Position numbers and translations under genes: made by a program
Shown here: piece by piece, positions 43,151-51,663 of the stretch
Layout: each line of letters opens with the position of its first letter
Numbering within the stretch: the first letter of the stretch is position 1
From: UBA1479 sp964012715
Lineage (GTDB): Bacteria > Pseudomonadota > Alphaproteobacteria > Rhodospirillales > Casp-alpha2
Reading direction: 5' to 3'
Length of the DNA stretch: 64,000 nucleotides
Assembly: GCA_964012715.1 (NCBI GenBank)
Contig: CAXGUG010000005.1
Span: 10,115-74,114, forward strand
Notes under the pieces: model-generated
Databases searched by the model: none
What the model was told of the DNA's origin: nothing
The model's input: the letters and a program-made list of their open reading frames with translations, nothing else

Positions 43151-43753
43151 TCAGGAAATCGGCCGCCGGGCCTTCATCGCGGCGGTCAGGGTGCCGTCGT
43201 CCAGGTAATCCAGTTCTCCGCCCACCGGCACCCCATGGGCCAGGCCGGAAACGGTCACGTCCTTGCCCAGGCCGTTGATGCGGTCGGCGATGTAATGGGC
43301 CGTGGTTTGGCCGTCGACCGTGGCGTTGGTCGCCAGAATCACCTCACTCACCCCGCCCTGAACGATGCGGGCGCAGAGCTGCGGGATGCGCAGGTCCTCG
43401 GGCGTGATGCCGTCCAGCGCCGACAGGGTCCCGCCCAGCACGTGGTAATGGCCCTTGAACCCCGCCGTGCGTTCCAGCGCCCATAGGTCGGCGACGTCCT
43501 CGACCACGCAAATCTGCGCGCCGTCGCGCCGGGTGTCGGAACAAATCTGGCAGGGATCGCGGGTATCCAGGTTGCCGCAGACGGAACAGGTCTTGATGTT
43601 TTCCGCCGCCGCATCCAGGGCGCGGGCCAGGGGCACCATCAGGCTGTCGGTGCGCTTCATCAGGTGCAGCACCGCGCGCCGGGCCGAACGCGGCCCCAGG
43701 CCCGGCAGCTTGGCCAGCAGCGTGATCAGGCGATCGATGTCGGACGTGACCAT
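43151..43753 (-). CDS. recR: Recombination mediator RecR
   Basis: This protein works with RecF/RecO in gap repair. The 200-residue product has an N-terminal helix-hairpin-helix (AKLPGLGPRSARRAVLHL), a four-cysteine zinc finger (CSVCGNLDTRDPCQIC), a Toprim domain (ICVVEDVADLWALER) and the C-terminal LAHGVPVGGELDYLDDGTL. It is 31 bases downstream of ybaB in the leftward order dnaX - (exonuclease gene on opposite strand) - ybaB - recR. Confidence 0.97.
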   Translation of the reverse strand: MVTSDIDRLITLLAKLPGLGPRSARRAVLHLMKRTDSLMVPLARALDAAAENIKTCSVCGNLDTRDPCQICSDTRRDGAQICVVEDVADLWALERTAGFKGHYHVLGGTLSALDGITPEDLRIPQLCARIVQGGVSEVILATNATVDGQTTAHYIADRINGLGKDVTVSGLAHGVPVGGELDYLDDGTLTAAMKARRPIS

Positions 43754-43784
43754 GCCCCGTTATTTTCCCGGCGCGACCGGCGGA

Positions 43785-44114
43785 TCAGAACGGCAGCTTG
43801 AAACCGGCGGGCAGACCCAGGCCCCCGGTCATGTCCTGCATGCGGGATTGCATTTCCTGGTCTGCCTTGGCCTTGGCGTCGTTGATCGCGGCGGTCACCA
43901 GGTCTTCCAGAACCTCGACGTCGGTGTCGGCGCCGGACAACAGCGACGGGTCGATCTTCACGCCCCGGGCCTCGCCCTTGCCGTTCAAGGTGACCTGAAC
44001 CATGCCCGCACCCGATGCGCCCGTGACCTCCAATTGCGCCAGGTCTTCCTGCATCTGGGCCATCTTGGCCTGGATCTGCTGGGCCTGCTGCATCATCTTG
44101 CCGAGGTTTTTCAT
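43785..44114 (-). CDS. ybaB: YbaB/EbfC family nucleoid-associated protein
   Basis: The 109-residue product starts MKNLGKMMQQAQQIQAKMAQ (ATG 44114), a helix characteristic of the family, then VTLNGKGEARGVKIDPSLL and the dimerising C-terminal helices. It forms DNA-binding dimers. It usually lies between dnaX and recR in one operon; here it needs its own promoter in the 58-base gap because the upstream gene points away. A longer in-frame reading to 44264 overlaps the exonuclease gene and is rejected. Confidence 0.95.
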   Translation of the reverse strand: MKNLGKMMQQAQQIQAKMAQMQEDLAQLEVTGASGAGMVQVTLNGKGEARGVKIDPSLLSGADTDVEVLEDLVTAAINDAKAKADQEMQSRMQDMTGGLGLPAGFKLPF

Positions 44115-44172
44115 GGGCTGCGTCCGCTCTCCAAAGGTGCCGAAGGGTTTGGGGGAGTGTATAACAACAGGC

Positions 44173-45018
44173 ATGCAGCATAGAAACCTCTTCGTTTTCG
44201 ACATCGAAACCGTGCCCGACACCGACGCCGTTCCGGCGCTGACGGGCTTCGACGATCCCGACATCCAGGCCCGGCGCGAAGAACTGTCGCGCTATCACCT
44301 GGAGGTCACGGACGGGCGCAACGATTTCCACCGTCAGCCGTTTCACCGCGTGGTCGCGATCAGCTTCCTCGAAGCCGAGATCGAACATGTGCCCGGCCCC
44401 GGCAACGGCGGCGAGATTTATCACCTGAAGGAACTGCGCTCGGGCGGCGAGGCCAATTTCGGCGAAAAGAAATTGCTGCAGGGGTTCTTCGGCTATTTCG
44501 AGCGCCTGCGCCCGCGTTTGGTCAGCTTCAACGGGCGGGGCTTCGACCTGCCGGTTCTGAAGTACCGGGCCATGGCCCATGGGGTGCAGGCCCCGTTGCT
44601 GCACGATACGTCCAACAAGTGGGAGAACTATACCGCCCGCTACGCCACCGATTGGCATTGCGACCTGATCGAGGCCCTGTCCGATTTCGGCGCGTCGGCG
44701 CGGATCAAGCTGAATGAGGTCTGCTCGATCCTGGGTCTGCCCGGTAAATTCGGCGTCGATGGGTCCAAGGTCTCGTCGATGTTCGACGACGGGCGCGTCG
44801 CCGAAATCCGCGACTATTGCGAGACCGACGTGCTGAACACCTATCTGGTCTATCTACGCTGGCAGCACCATCGCGGCGTGCTGACGACCGAGGCCCTGAA
44901 CCGCGCCTTGGCCGACGTGATCTCGCTGATCGAGGCCGAAGGCGAGCAACGCCCGCACCTCAAACAATTCATCGAGGCCTGGGGCGAAGCCTGCGGCAAC
45001 AAATTCCTGATGGACTAA
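44173..45018 (+). CDS. DEDD-family 3'-5' exonuclease (predicted PolB-like exonuclease)
   Basis: The 281-residue product (ATG 44173) has the ExoI motif FVFDIETVPD with Asp and Glu, the ExoII motif LVSFNGRGFDLPVLKYRAM and the ExoIII motif YCETDVLNTYLVYL with Tyr and Asp. This order identifies a stand-alone DnaQ-like exonuclease domain resembling the proofreading domain of family B polymerases. There is no polymerase domain. It lies in opposite orientation between dnaX and ybaB, separating genes that are usually contiguous. Confidence 0.88.
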   Translation: MQHRNLFVFDIETVPDTDAVPALTGFDDPDIQARREELSRYHLEVTDGRNDFHRQPFHRVVAISFLEAEIEHVPGPGNGGEIYHLKELRSGGEANFGEKKLLQGFFGYFERLRPRLVSFNGRGFDLPVLKYRAMAHGVQAPLLHDTSNKWENYTARYATDWHCDLIEALSDFGASARIKLNEVCSILGLPGKFGVDGSKVSSMFDDGRVAEIRDYCETDVLNTYLVYLRWQHHRGVLTTEALNRALADVISLIEAEGEQRPHLKQFIEAWGEACGNKFLMD

Positions 45019-45038
45019 AGGGACGGCGGGGCGGACGC

Positions 45039-46943
45039 TCAGTCGTCCGGATGCCGGACGTCTTTGATCTCGGCCCCGGGGAAAGTTTCCATCACCGCCT
45101 TGACCAGCGGGTGCTCCCGGACTTCGGCCTTTTCGTCGGCCTGGGCCTGGGCGCGGGTTTCGGCCAGGGTCGCCTGTCCCGGTTCGTTCGACACCGTGAC
45201 CATCCAGCGTTCGCCGGTGGCGGCGTTGAGGAAGCGGCTTAAATCCCCGGCCAGGCTGTCCGAAGCCCCAGCGGTCGGGCGGAATTCGATCCGCCCCGGC
45301 TCGAACGTCACCAGATGAACCTGGGAAATCAGGTTCGATTGCAGGATCACTTCTTTCATCTGCCCGGCCAGGGCGACGACCTCGTCGAACGAGGTCGGGC
45401 GCGCCGTGCCCATTTCCGGCACGGCCTCGGCGGCGGGTACCGGATCGGGGGCCGGGCCGTAATCCGGCTCATAGTCGGGGGGATAATCCGGCTCGGGCCC
45501 GTAATCGGGCTCGTAGTCGGGCTGGGCCATGGCATGGGCGGCCCCGCCGTTGGCGCTGGCCTGCGGCACGGGCGCGGCGGGGGCGGCAGAACTCGGGGCG
45601 GGCGCACTCGGCGCAGGTGACGACGACACCGCAGGGGCCGAAGGGGCGGACGCTTGCGGGGCCGATGCTTGCGGCACGGACGGCGCGGCGGTCGCCGGGG
45701 CAGTCGGAGCCACCCCCTCGCCGCTTAGCTTGCGCAGGGCTTCTTCCGGGGTCGGCAGGTTGGCGGCATGGGCCAGCCGGACGATCACCATTTCCGTCGC
45801 CTGAATGGCGTTGGGGGCGTGTTGCACCTCGCCCACGCCCTTGAGCAGCATCTGCCACGCGCGGGCCAAGGCCCCCATGCCCAGACCGTCGCTCAGCTCC
45901 TTGCCGCGGACCCGTTCGATTTCGGGTACGGCGGGATCGTTCAGGGTTTCAGGGACCAGCTTGGCGCGGGTCAGGAAGTGCACGATTTCCAACAGATCGT
46001 TGAGCACCGCCGCCGGGTCGGCGCCGTCCTGATACATCGCCGATAGTTGGTTAAGCGCGCCCGGCGTATCGCCGCGCAGGGTCTTTTCCAACAGATCGAA
46101 GCCCTGCGAGCGGTCGGCCAGGCCCAGCATGTCGCGGACCAGATCCTCACCGACCTGGCCTTCGGCCATGGCGATGGCCTGATCCAGGATCGACAGGCCG
46201 TCGCGGACCGAGCCATCGGCGGCGCGGGCGATCAGGTGCAGGGCCGATTCGGAAATCTCGGCCCCTTCCTTGGCGCAGATGCCCTTGAAATGATCGGCCA
46301 GGCGCTGGACCTCGATCCGCCGTAGATCGAACCGCTGACAGCGCGACAGCACCGTCACCGGGACCTTGCGGATTTCCGTGGTGGCGAACAGGAATTTCAC
46401 ATGCTCGGGCGGTTCTTCCAACGTCTTCAACAGGGCGTTGAAGGCGTTCTTCGACAGCATGTGGACTTCGTCGATGATGTAGATCTTGAACCGGGCCGAG
46501 GTCGGTCGGTAGCGCACGCCGTCGATGATTTCGCGGATGTCGTCGACGCCGGTGCGGCTGGCGGCGTCCATTTCCATCACATCGACGTGGCGGTCCTGGG
46601 CGATGGCGACGCAGTTGGCGCAGACGCCGCAGGGCTCGGCCGTGGGCCCGCCGGTGCCGTCCGGCCCGATGCAGTTGAGGGCCCGGGCGATGATCCGCGC
46701 GGTCGTGGTCTTGCCCACGCCGCGCACCCCGGTCAGCACGAAGGCATGGGCCAGCCGCCCGGCGGCGATGGCGTTGGTCAGGGTGCGGACCATCGCTTCC
46801 TGGCCGATCAGGCTGCTGAAATCGGTCGGGCGATATTTACGGGCGAGAACCTGATAGGCCTGGGGCTGCGATCCGCCGTCGGGTGCGCCGCCGCCGGAAC
46901 CGGCGGGCGCGGAGGTGTCCCGAGTTGCGTCCGTTTCTTCCAT
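45039..46943 (-). CDS. dnaX: DNA polymerase III subunit tau/gamma
   Basis: This is the clamp-loader ATPase of the replicative polymerase. The 634-residue product (ATG 46943) has LARKYRPTDFSSLIGQ, Walker A GVRGVGKTTTARI, a zinc-binding set (C in LNCIGP, then CGVCANC), Walker B IIDEVHMLS and the arginine-finger SRC motif. After the AAA+ and collar domains (to about 390) come an Ala/Pro/Ser linker and a run of Pro-Asp-Tyr-Glu repeats (about 500-530), then the C-terminal tau region. ffs lies just upstream, as is usual in the group. I see no clear programmed frameshift site. Confidence 0.95.
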   Translation of the reverse strand: MEETDATRDTSAPAGSGGGAPDGGSQPQAYQVLARKYRPTDFSSLIGQEAMVRTLTNAIAAGRLAHAFVLTGVRGVGKTTTARIIARALNCIGPDGTGGPTAEPCGVCANCVAIAQDRHVDVMEMDAASRTGVDDIREIIDGVRYRPTSARFKIYIIDEVHMLSKNAFNALLKTLEEPPEHVKFLFATTEIRKVPVTVLSRCQRFDLRRIEVQRLADHFKGICAKEGAEISESALHLIARAADGSVRDGLSILDQAIAMAEGQVGEDLVRDMLGLADRSQGFDLLEKTLRGDTPGALNQLSAMYQDGADPAAVLNDLLEIVHFLTRAKLVPETLNDPAVPEIERVRGKELSDGLGMGALARAWQMLLKGVGEVQHAPNAIQATEMVIVRLAHAANLPTPEEALRKLSGEGVAPTAPATAAPSVPQASAPQASAPSAPAVSSSPAPSAPAPSSAAPAAPVPQASANGGAAHAMAQPDYEPDYGPEPDYPPDYEPDYGPAPDPVPAAEAVPEMGTARPTSFDEVVALAGQMKEVILQSNLISQVHLVTFEPGRIEFRPTAGASDSLAGDLSRFLNAATGERWMVTVSNEPGQATLAETRAQAQADEKAEVREHPLVKAVMETFPGAEIKDVRHPDD

Positions 46944-47030
46944 TGGCCGTCCGTGGCGGGAGGGCCGGTGCCCCGGCTTTGCGCGGCGGCGGCGACACAG
47001 CCGGCGCACCGCGATGCATGCGAATTAGGT

Positions 47031-47123
47031 GGAGACTGGCACCGACCCGGGCCGAAACTCGTTACGGCTGCTTCCTTCCGGACCTGACCGGGTTGGCGAG
47101 GAAGCCCGTCCGGGCCAGTCTCC
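47031..47123 (-). ncRNA. ffs: Signal recognition particle RNA (4.5S type)
   Basis: Read on the minus strand, GGAGACTGGCCCGG at one end pairs with the complementary CCGGGTCGGTGCCAGTCTCC at the other. The tip carries the conserved SRP domain IV sequence, GGTCAGGTCCGGAAGGAAGC (about 47095-47076), with the GGAA tetraloop. The length is about 93 nt. It binds Ffh for co-translational targeting to the membrane. It lies upstream of dnaX in the same direction. Confidence 0.94.
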
Positions 47124-47130
47124 GGCGCTT

Positions 47131-47161
47131 AATATAGCAACTCTTGCCGGGGTTTCCACAA
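47131..47161 (-). promoter_or_regulatory. Possible promoter of the SRP RNA gene
   Basis: On the minus strand TTGTGG (47161-47156) and TATATT (47136-47131) are 19 bases apart, with transcription expected near 47124, the observed RNA 5' end. The spacing is a little long; reading CTATAT as the -10 gives 18. Confidence 0.45.
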
Positions 47162-47270
47162 CAGCCGCGCCTGGGGATAAAATTACCCTTCGTTAGACAA
47201 ATAAAATTTACGCTGCGCTGCATTCATCGACGTCGTTGCCAAGGCCGCGGGCCTGTGCCAATTTCCCCGA

Positions 47271-48257
47271 ATGCCAAAAAGATTGATGTATACCGGCGGT
47301 CCGCTGGACCGCGCCGGCGAGCGGCGGCGCGATGCCGCCTGGATCGCGGAAGTGATGGGCCATCCCGAAACCCGGTTCGTGCCCGTGTGGCGCGACCGCA
47401 GCCTGGTCGAACCGGCCACGGGATCGGCCACTGGATCGGCCACTGGCGAGGCCGCTGACGCCCCCCGCGCGGGCTGGCTGACCGGCGAGGCCGCCGTGAC
47501 CGTCACGGCCCAGGCCGGGGCGCAGGTCTTCCTGGGCGTCTGGGAAGAACGCGCCTATATCGCCCTGGACCTATCCCACCACGACGAAGAACAGGTCAAA
47601 CCCCTGGTCAACGGGGCCGAATTCGCAGATTTGCGCCAGGTCGGACGGCACCTGGCCGCCGACGAGGCGACGATCCTGGCCTATGCCCGCGGCATGCTGC
47701 ATTGGCACCGGCGGCAGAAATTCTGCAGCGATTGCGGCAGCCCGACCGAATCCCGCGACGGCGGCCATGTTCAGGTCTGCACCAATCCCGATTGCGGACG
47801 ACACCATTTTCCGCGCACCGACCCGGCAGTCATCATGCTGGTCACCCGCATGGGCGAGGACGGCATCGATCGCTGCCTGCTCGGCTGGTCGACCCGATGG
47901 GACGCGCCGATGTATTCGACCCTGGCCGGATTCGTCGAGCCGGGCGAAAGCCTGGAAGAAGCGGTCGCCCGCGAGGTGTTGGAGGAATCGGGCATCGCGG
48001 TGCACGAGGTCACCTATCGCGGCTCGCAGCCCTGGCCGTTCCCGGCCTCGCTGATGCTGGGCTTTCGGGCCAAGGCGTTGAACGAGGACATCAACGTCGA
48101 CCCTACGGAAATCCGCGAGGCGCGCTGGTTCTCCAGGGCCGAGCTGGCCGAATTCGGTGAATTCTACGGCGAGCAGGACCCCAACCGACCGCGCCTGCCG
48201 CGTACCGACTCAATCTCCCGCCGCCTGATCAACGACTGGATCGAAGAAGGCGACTGA
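47271..48257 (+). CDS. nudC: NAD(+) diphosphatase (NudC family Nudix hydrolase)
   Basis: This enzyme hydrolyses NAD(H) and removes NAD caps from RNA in characterised homologues. The 328-residue product has an N-terminal domain, a zinc ribbon (CSDCGSPTE and CTNPDCG), the Nudix box GFVEPGESLEEAVAREVLEE and the NudC-specific SQPWPFPASLM motif. An unusual ATGSATGSATG repeat at about residues 50-60 sits in a linker encoded by 12-base DNA repeats. The start may be ATG 47271 or ATG 47286 (MYTGG); neither has a good ribosome site. Confidence 0.92.
   Translation: MPKRLMYTGGPLDRAGERRRDAAWIAEVMGHPETRFVPVWRDRSLVEPATGSATGSATGEAADAPRAGWLTGEAAVTVTAQAGAQVFLGVWEERAYIALDLSHHDEEQVKPLVNGAEFADLRQVGRHLAADEATILAYARGMLHWHRRQKFCSDCGSPTESRDGGHVQVCTNPDCGRHHFPRTDPAVIMLVTRMGEDGIDRCLLGWSTRWDAPMYSTLAGFVEPGESLEEAVAREVLEESGIAVHEVTYRGSQPWPFPASLMLGFRAKALNEDINVDPTEIREARWFSRAELAEFGEFYGEQDPNRPRLPRTDSISRRLINDWIEEGD
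47409..47456 (+). repeat. 12-base tandem repeat inside nudC
   Basis: There are four adjacent 12-base units; two are identical (GGATCGGCCACT at 47421-47432 and 47433-47444) and the flanking two are diverged copies. The unit length is a multiple of three, so copy number changes would keep the frame. Confidence 0.7.
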
Positions 48258-48315
48258 CGTCGTCGCATGCGTCCCTTCGTTATGAAAAGGTTGTGACGGC
48301 ACTTGCTTTGGCCCC

Positions 48316-48347
48316 TCATTGTACGCATCTTTTGCGTAATACAATGA
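48316..48347. promoter_or_regulatory. Imperfect palindrome overlapping the start of the efflux adaptor gene
   Basis: TCATTGTACGCA (48316-48327) is mirrored by TGCGTA-AT-ACAATGA (48333-48347), twelve-base arms with a two-base bulge. The right arm contains the ATG at 48344. It could be a repressor operator or an RNA hairpin hiding the start codon. Confidence 0.5.
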
Positions 48348-49630
48348 TGGACCAAATTCCCAATCGCCCGGATCAGCCGGATATCGAGACCGTCCTTGAG
48401 CTCAATCGGGGCGGGAACGGCGCTTGGACGCGTTGGCGCGGGCGGCTGATCGCAGCCGGGGTGGCCCTCGTCGTGATCGGCGGCGGCGCGTTCTGGACCC
48501 TGAAACAACCGGCTAATACGGTCCGCTACGTCACCGAACAGGCGACGAAGGGCGATTTGACGGTGATCGTCACCGCCACGGGATCGGTCCAGCCGACCAA
48601 TCAGGTCGATATCTCCAGCGAACTGTCAGGGATCATCCGCGAGGTTCTCGTCGATTACAATTCGCCGGTCAAAGTGGGCCAGCCGCTGGCCATTCTCGAC
48701 ACCGACCGATTGCAGGCCACGGTCGACAGCTCCCGCGCCCGCGTCGCCGCGGCCGAGGCCAGCCTGCTCGAGGCCGAGGCGACGGTCGAGGAAAAGCGCC
48801 TGGACCACATTCGCAAGAAACAACTGGCCGAACGCAAGGTCGGCACCGAACGGGATTTGGAAAGTGCGCGCGCCGCCTATGACCGCGCCGTCGCCGCCCA
48901 GGCCAGCGCCAAGGCCGCCGTGGCTTCGGCCAAGGCCGATTTGAAGCTGGATGAAACCAATCTGGCCAAAGCCTGCATCTGTTCGCCGATCAATGGCGTG
49001 GTCCTCAACCGCGTCGCCGAACCGGGGCAGACCGTGGCCTCGTCGCTGCAGGCGCCGATCCTGTTCACCATCGCCGAGGACCTGCGCGAGATGGAGGTTC
49101 AGGTCGACGTCGACGAAGCCGACGTGGGCAAGGTCAAGGTCGGGCAGACCGCGAATTTTTCGGTCGATGCCTATCCGGACCGTAAGTTCGCGGCGCGCAT
49201 CTCGGAGCTCTACCTGGGGTCCGAGGTCGTGCAGAACGTCGTCACCTACAAGGCCGTGCTGACCACCGACAACAACGACCTGGCCCTGCGTCCCGGCATG
49301 ACCGCGACGGCGGAGATCAAGGTCAAGGAAGTGAAAGACGCCCTGACCGTTCCCAACGGGGCGCTGCGCTTCACCCCGCCCGTGGACGACGCGCAGGGCC
49401 AAAGCACCAGCCTGCTGAGCGCCCTGATGCCGGGCCGCCCCCATTTCCGCGCCCCTAGCAAACAGGAACAAAGCGGGCCGAGCCGCACTGTCTGGGTCCT
49501 GAAAGACGGCCAGCCGACGCCCCTGTCGGTCACCGTCGGGGCCACGGACGGACAGCGCACGGAGATCGTCGGCGGGCCGCTGACGCTCGGCCAGGCCGTC
49601 ATCATCGACGCCGCCAAGTCCGGGAAATAG
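48344..49630 (+). CDS. Periplasmic adaptor subunit of a MacAB-like efflux system
   Basis: The 428-residue membrane fusion protein has a cytosolic N-terminus, one membrane anchor (AAGVALVVIGGGAFWTL, about 34-52), and a lipoyl-like half motif (GDLTVIVTATGSVQPTNQVD). A long coiled-coil hairpin (about 125-200, VTVEEKRLDHIRKKQLAER and RDLESARAAYDRAVAAQA), the second lipoyl half (CICSPINGVVLNRVAEPGQTV) and beta-barrel and membrane-proximal domains follow. The family is HlyD/MacA type. An ABC ATPase and permease follow directly. ATG 48344 (MMDQ) is chosen because the palindrome and family N-terminus fit it. Confidence 0.88.
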   Translation: MMDQIPNRPDQPDIETVLELNRGGNGAWTRWRGRLIAAGVALVVIGGGAFWTLKQPANTVRYVTEQATKGDLTVIVTATGSVQPTNQVDISSELSGIIREVLVDYNSPVKVGQPLAILDTDRLQATVDSSRARVAAAEASLLEAEATVEEKRLDHIRKKQLAERKVGTERDLESARAAYDRAVAAQASAKAAVASAKADLKLDETNLAKACICSPINGVVLNRVAEPGQTVASSLQAPILFTIAEDLREMEVQVDVDEADVGKVKVGQTANFSVDAYPDRKFAARISELYLGSEVVQNVVTYKAVLTTDNNDLALRPGMTATAEIKVKEVKDALTVPNGALRFTPPVDDAQGQSTSLLSALMPGRPHFRAPSKQEQSGPSRTVWVLKDGQPTPLSVTVGATDGQRTEIVGGPLTLGQAVIIDAAKSGK

Positions 49631-49642
49631 GGAAGCCGCGCC

Positions 49643-50374
49643 ATGGCCGCCGCGCCCCCTGCTTCGCCACCACTGATCCAGTTCGAAGGCGTGACCAAGG
49701 TTTACGGCCGGGGTGACGCCGCCGTACAGGCATTGAGCGGCGTCGACCTGACCATCGAACAGGGCGAATTCGTCGCCATCATGGGGCCGTCCGGGTCAGG
49801 CAAATCGACGGCCATGAATATCCTGGGCTGCCTGGATGCGCCGAGCGGCGGGCAGTTCCGCTTTCGCGGGATCGACGTCGGGGACCTGGACCGACGGCAG
49901 CGGGCCCTGTTGCGGCGGAACTACCTGGGCTTCGTGTTTCAGGGCTTCAATCTGTTGGCCCGGACCTCGGCCTTGGAAAACGTCGAACTGCCGCTGATCT
50001 ATCGCGGCACCCCGCCCGCCGAACGCCGCGCCATGGCGGCGCAGGCCCTGGCCCGGGTCGGCCTGTCGGGCCGCGAGGACCACGCCCCGAACGAACTTTC
50101 CGGCGGTCAGCAACAACGCGTCGCCATTGCCCGCGCCATCGCCACCGACCCCATGGTCCTGTTGGCGGACGAACCCACCGGCAACCTGGATTCAAAGACC
50201 AGCGCCGAGATCATGGAGCTTCTAACGGCCCTGAACCGCGACCGGGGCATCACCGTGATCATGGTGACGCACGAGCCGGACATGGCCGTCTATGCCAGCC
50301 GGACCCTGCATTTCATCGACGGCTGCCTGGCCCCCTCCGAGGTGATGGCCGAACACAAGGACGGGGCCGTCTGA
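49643..50374 (+). CDS. ABC transporter ATP-binding protein, MacB/LolD type
   Basis: The 243-residue ATPase has Walker A MGPSGSGKSTAMN, the Q-loop region GFVFQGFNLLARTSALENV, signature LSGGQQQRVAIA, Walker B LLADEPTGNLDSKT and switch His in VTHEPD. The sequence belongs to the type VII (MacB/LolCDE/FtsEX) ATPases. Its stop overlaps the permease start by one base (TGATG), so the two are translationally coupled. It likely forms the pump with the adaptor upstream. Confidence 0.92.
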   Translation: MAAAPPASPPLIQFEGVTKVYGRGDAAVQALSGVDLTIEQGEFVAIMGPSGSGKSTAMNILGCLDAPSGGQFRFRGIDVGDLDRRQRALLRRNYLGFVFQGFNLLARTSALENVELPLIYRGTPPAERRAMAAQALARVGLSGREDHAPNELSGGQQQRVAIARAIATDPMVLLADEPTGNLDSKTSAEIMELLTALNRDRGITVIMVTHEPDMAVYASRTLHFIDGCLAPSEVMAEHKDGAV

Positions 50375-51579
50375 TGCTGATCGAAACGGTAAAGCTGGCT
50401 TTTCAAGCGATCATGCGCAACGCCCTGCGCTCGTTTCTGACCATGTTGGGCATCGTCATCGGAGTCGGCGCGGTGATCGCCATGGTGACCATCGGCAATG
50501 GCACGGCGGCCAAGGTTTCGGCGGACCTCGAGAAACTGGGCACCAATCTGTTGTTCGTCCGCCCGGGACAGTTCGGGCCGGGACGCGCCACATCGGAAGC
50601 CAAACCGTTCAACAACCGGGACATCGATGCCCTGCGCGCCCAACTGAGCGGCGTGTTGGCCGTGGCCCCCGTATCGCGCGCCGCGGTCACGGCGATTTAC
50701 GGATCGGAAAGCCGCAACACCACGGTGACCGGCACGGACAATGCCTATCTGACGGTTCAGAACTGGGACCTGTCGCGGGGCCGGACCTTTTTCGATGGTG
50801 AAATACGGGCCGGGCGCGCGGCCTGCATCATCGGCGAGACGGTACGAAAGGAATTGTTCGGCGGCTCGGAAGCCCTGGGCGGCAAGATCAGGGTCAGCAA
50901 CCTGTCCTGCGACGTCATCGGAGTCCTGGAACGCAAGGGGCAATCGACCTTCGGCACGGATCAGGACGACGTGATCCTGATGCCGCTTCGCGCGGTGCAG
51001 CGGCGCATCGTCGGCAACACGGACGTGGCCTTGATCAACGTCTCGGCCCGGGACGGCGTGGAAACCGCCAAGGTTCAGACCGATATCGAGCGGCTTTTGC
51101 GCGAACGGCGCAACATCACGGCGGGCAAGGACGACGACTTCACCGTCCTGGACATGAAGCAGTTGATGGACGCCCGGACCGGCACGGCCAAAGTCCTGAC
51201 CGGCCTGCTCGGCGCGGTCGCCGGGGTCAGCCTGCTGGTCGGCGGGATCGGGATCATGAACATCATGCTGGTCTCGGTCACCGAGCGCACGCGCGAGATC
51301 GGCATCCGCCTGGCCATCGGGGCGCAGGAATCACAGGTATTGATGCAGTTTTTGGTCGAGGCCGTGGTGCTGTCCCTGCTGGGCGGGCTGATCGGCATCA
51401 TCCTGGGCCTCGGTTTGGCCGCCCTGGCGTCGGCGGGCATGCGCCTGCCGTTTGCCGTCGACCCATTGATCGTGATCGTGGCCTTTTTGTTTTCGGCGGC
51501 GGTCGGCGTGGTGTTCGGCTATTTCCCGGCGCGGCACGCCGCACGGCTGGACCCGATCGAGGCCCTCCGGCACGAGTAA
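50374..51579 (+). CDS. ABC transporter permease, MacB/FtsX type
   Basis: The 401-residue permease has one N-terminal helix (SFLTMLGIVIGVGAVIAMV), a large periplasmic MacB-PCD domain (about 45-270), then three C-terminal helices (GVSLLVGGIGIMNIMLVSV, AVVLSLLGGLIGIILGL, VIVAFLFSAAVGVVFGYF). The conserved ERTREIGIRLAIGA loop couples to the ATPase. Unlike Escherichia coli MacB, the ATPase and permease are separate genes. No TolC-type outer membrane channel is in the window, so it must be supplied elsewhere. The cargo is unknown. Confidence 0.92.
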   Translation: MLIETVKLAFQAIMRNALRSFLTMLGIVIGVGAVIAMVTIGNGTAAKVSADLEKLGTNLLFVRPGQFGPGRATSEAKPFNNRDIDALRAQLSGVLAVAPVSRAAVTAIYGSESRNTTVTGTDNAYLTVQNWDLSRGRTFFDGEIRAGRAACIIGETVRKELFGGSEALGGKIRVSNLSCDVIGVLERKGQSTFGTDQDDVILMPLRAVQRRIVGNTDVALINVSARDGVETAKVQTDIERLLRERRNITAGKDDDFTVLDMKQLMDARTGTAKVLTGLLGAVAGVSLLVGGIGIMNIMLVSVTERTREIGIRLAIGAQESQVLMQFLVEAVVLSLLGGLIGIILGLGLAALASAGMRLPFAVDPLIVIVAFLFSAAVGVVFGYFPARHAARLDPIEALRHE

Positions 51580-51606
51580 CAAGACACGAGTAAACTGGAA
51601 AAACAA

Positions 51607-51636
51607 AACCGCCCGCCACGGTCGCGGCGGACGGTT
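51607..51636. terminator. Hairpin between convergent permease and DUF983 genes
   Basis: AACCGCCCGCC (51607-51617) pairs with GGCGGACGGTT (51626-51636) in 10 of 11 positions. It is AT-flanked on the left (AAAACAAA) and so is a plausible terminator mainly for the leftward gene. Confidence 0.5.
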
Positions 51637-51663
51637 CGTCCGAAATCGGATTTTGGCGGCGGT

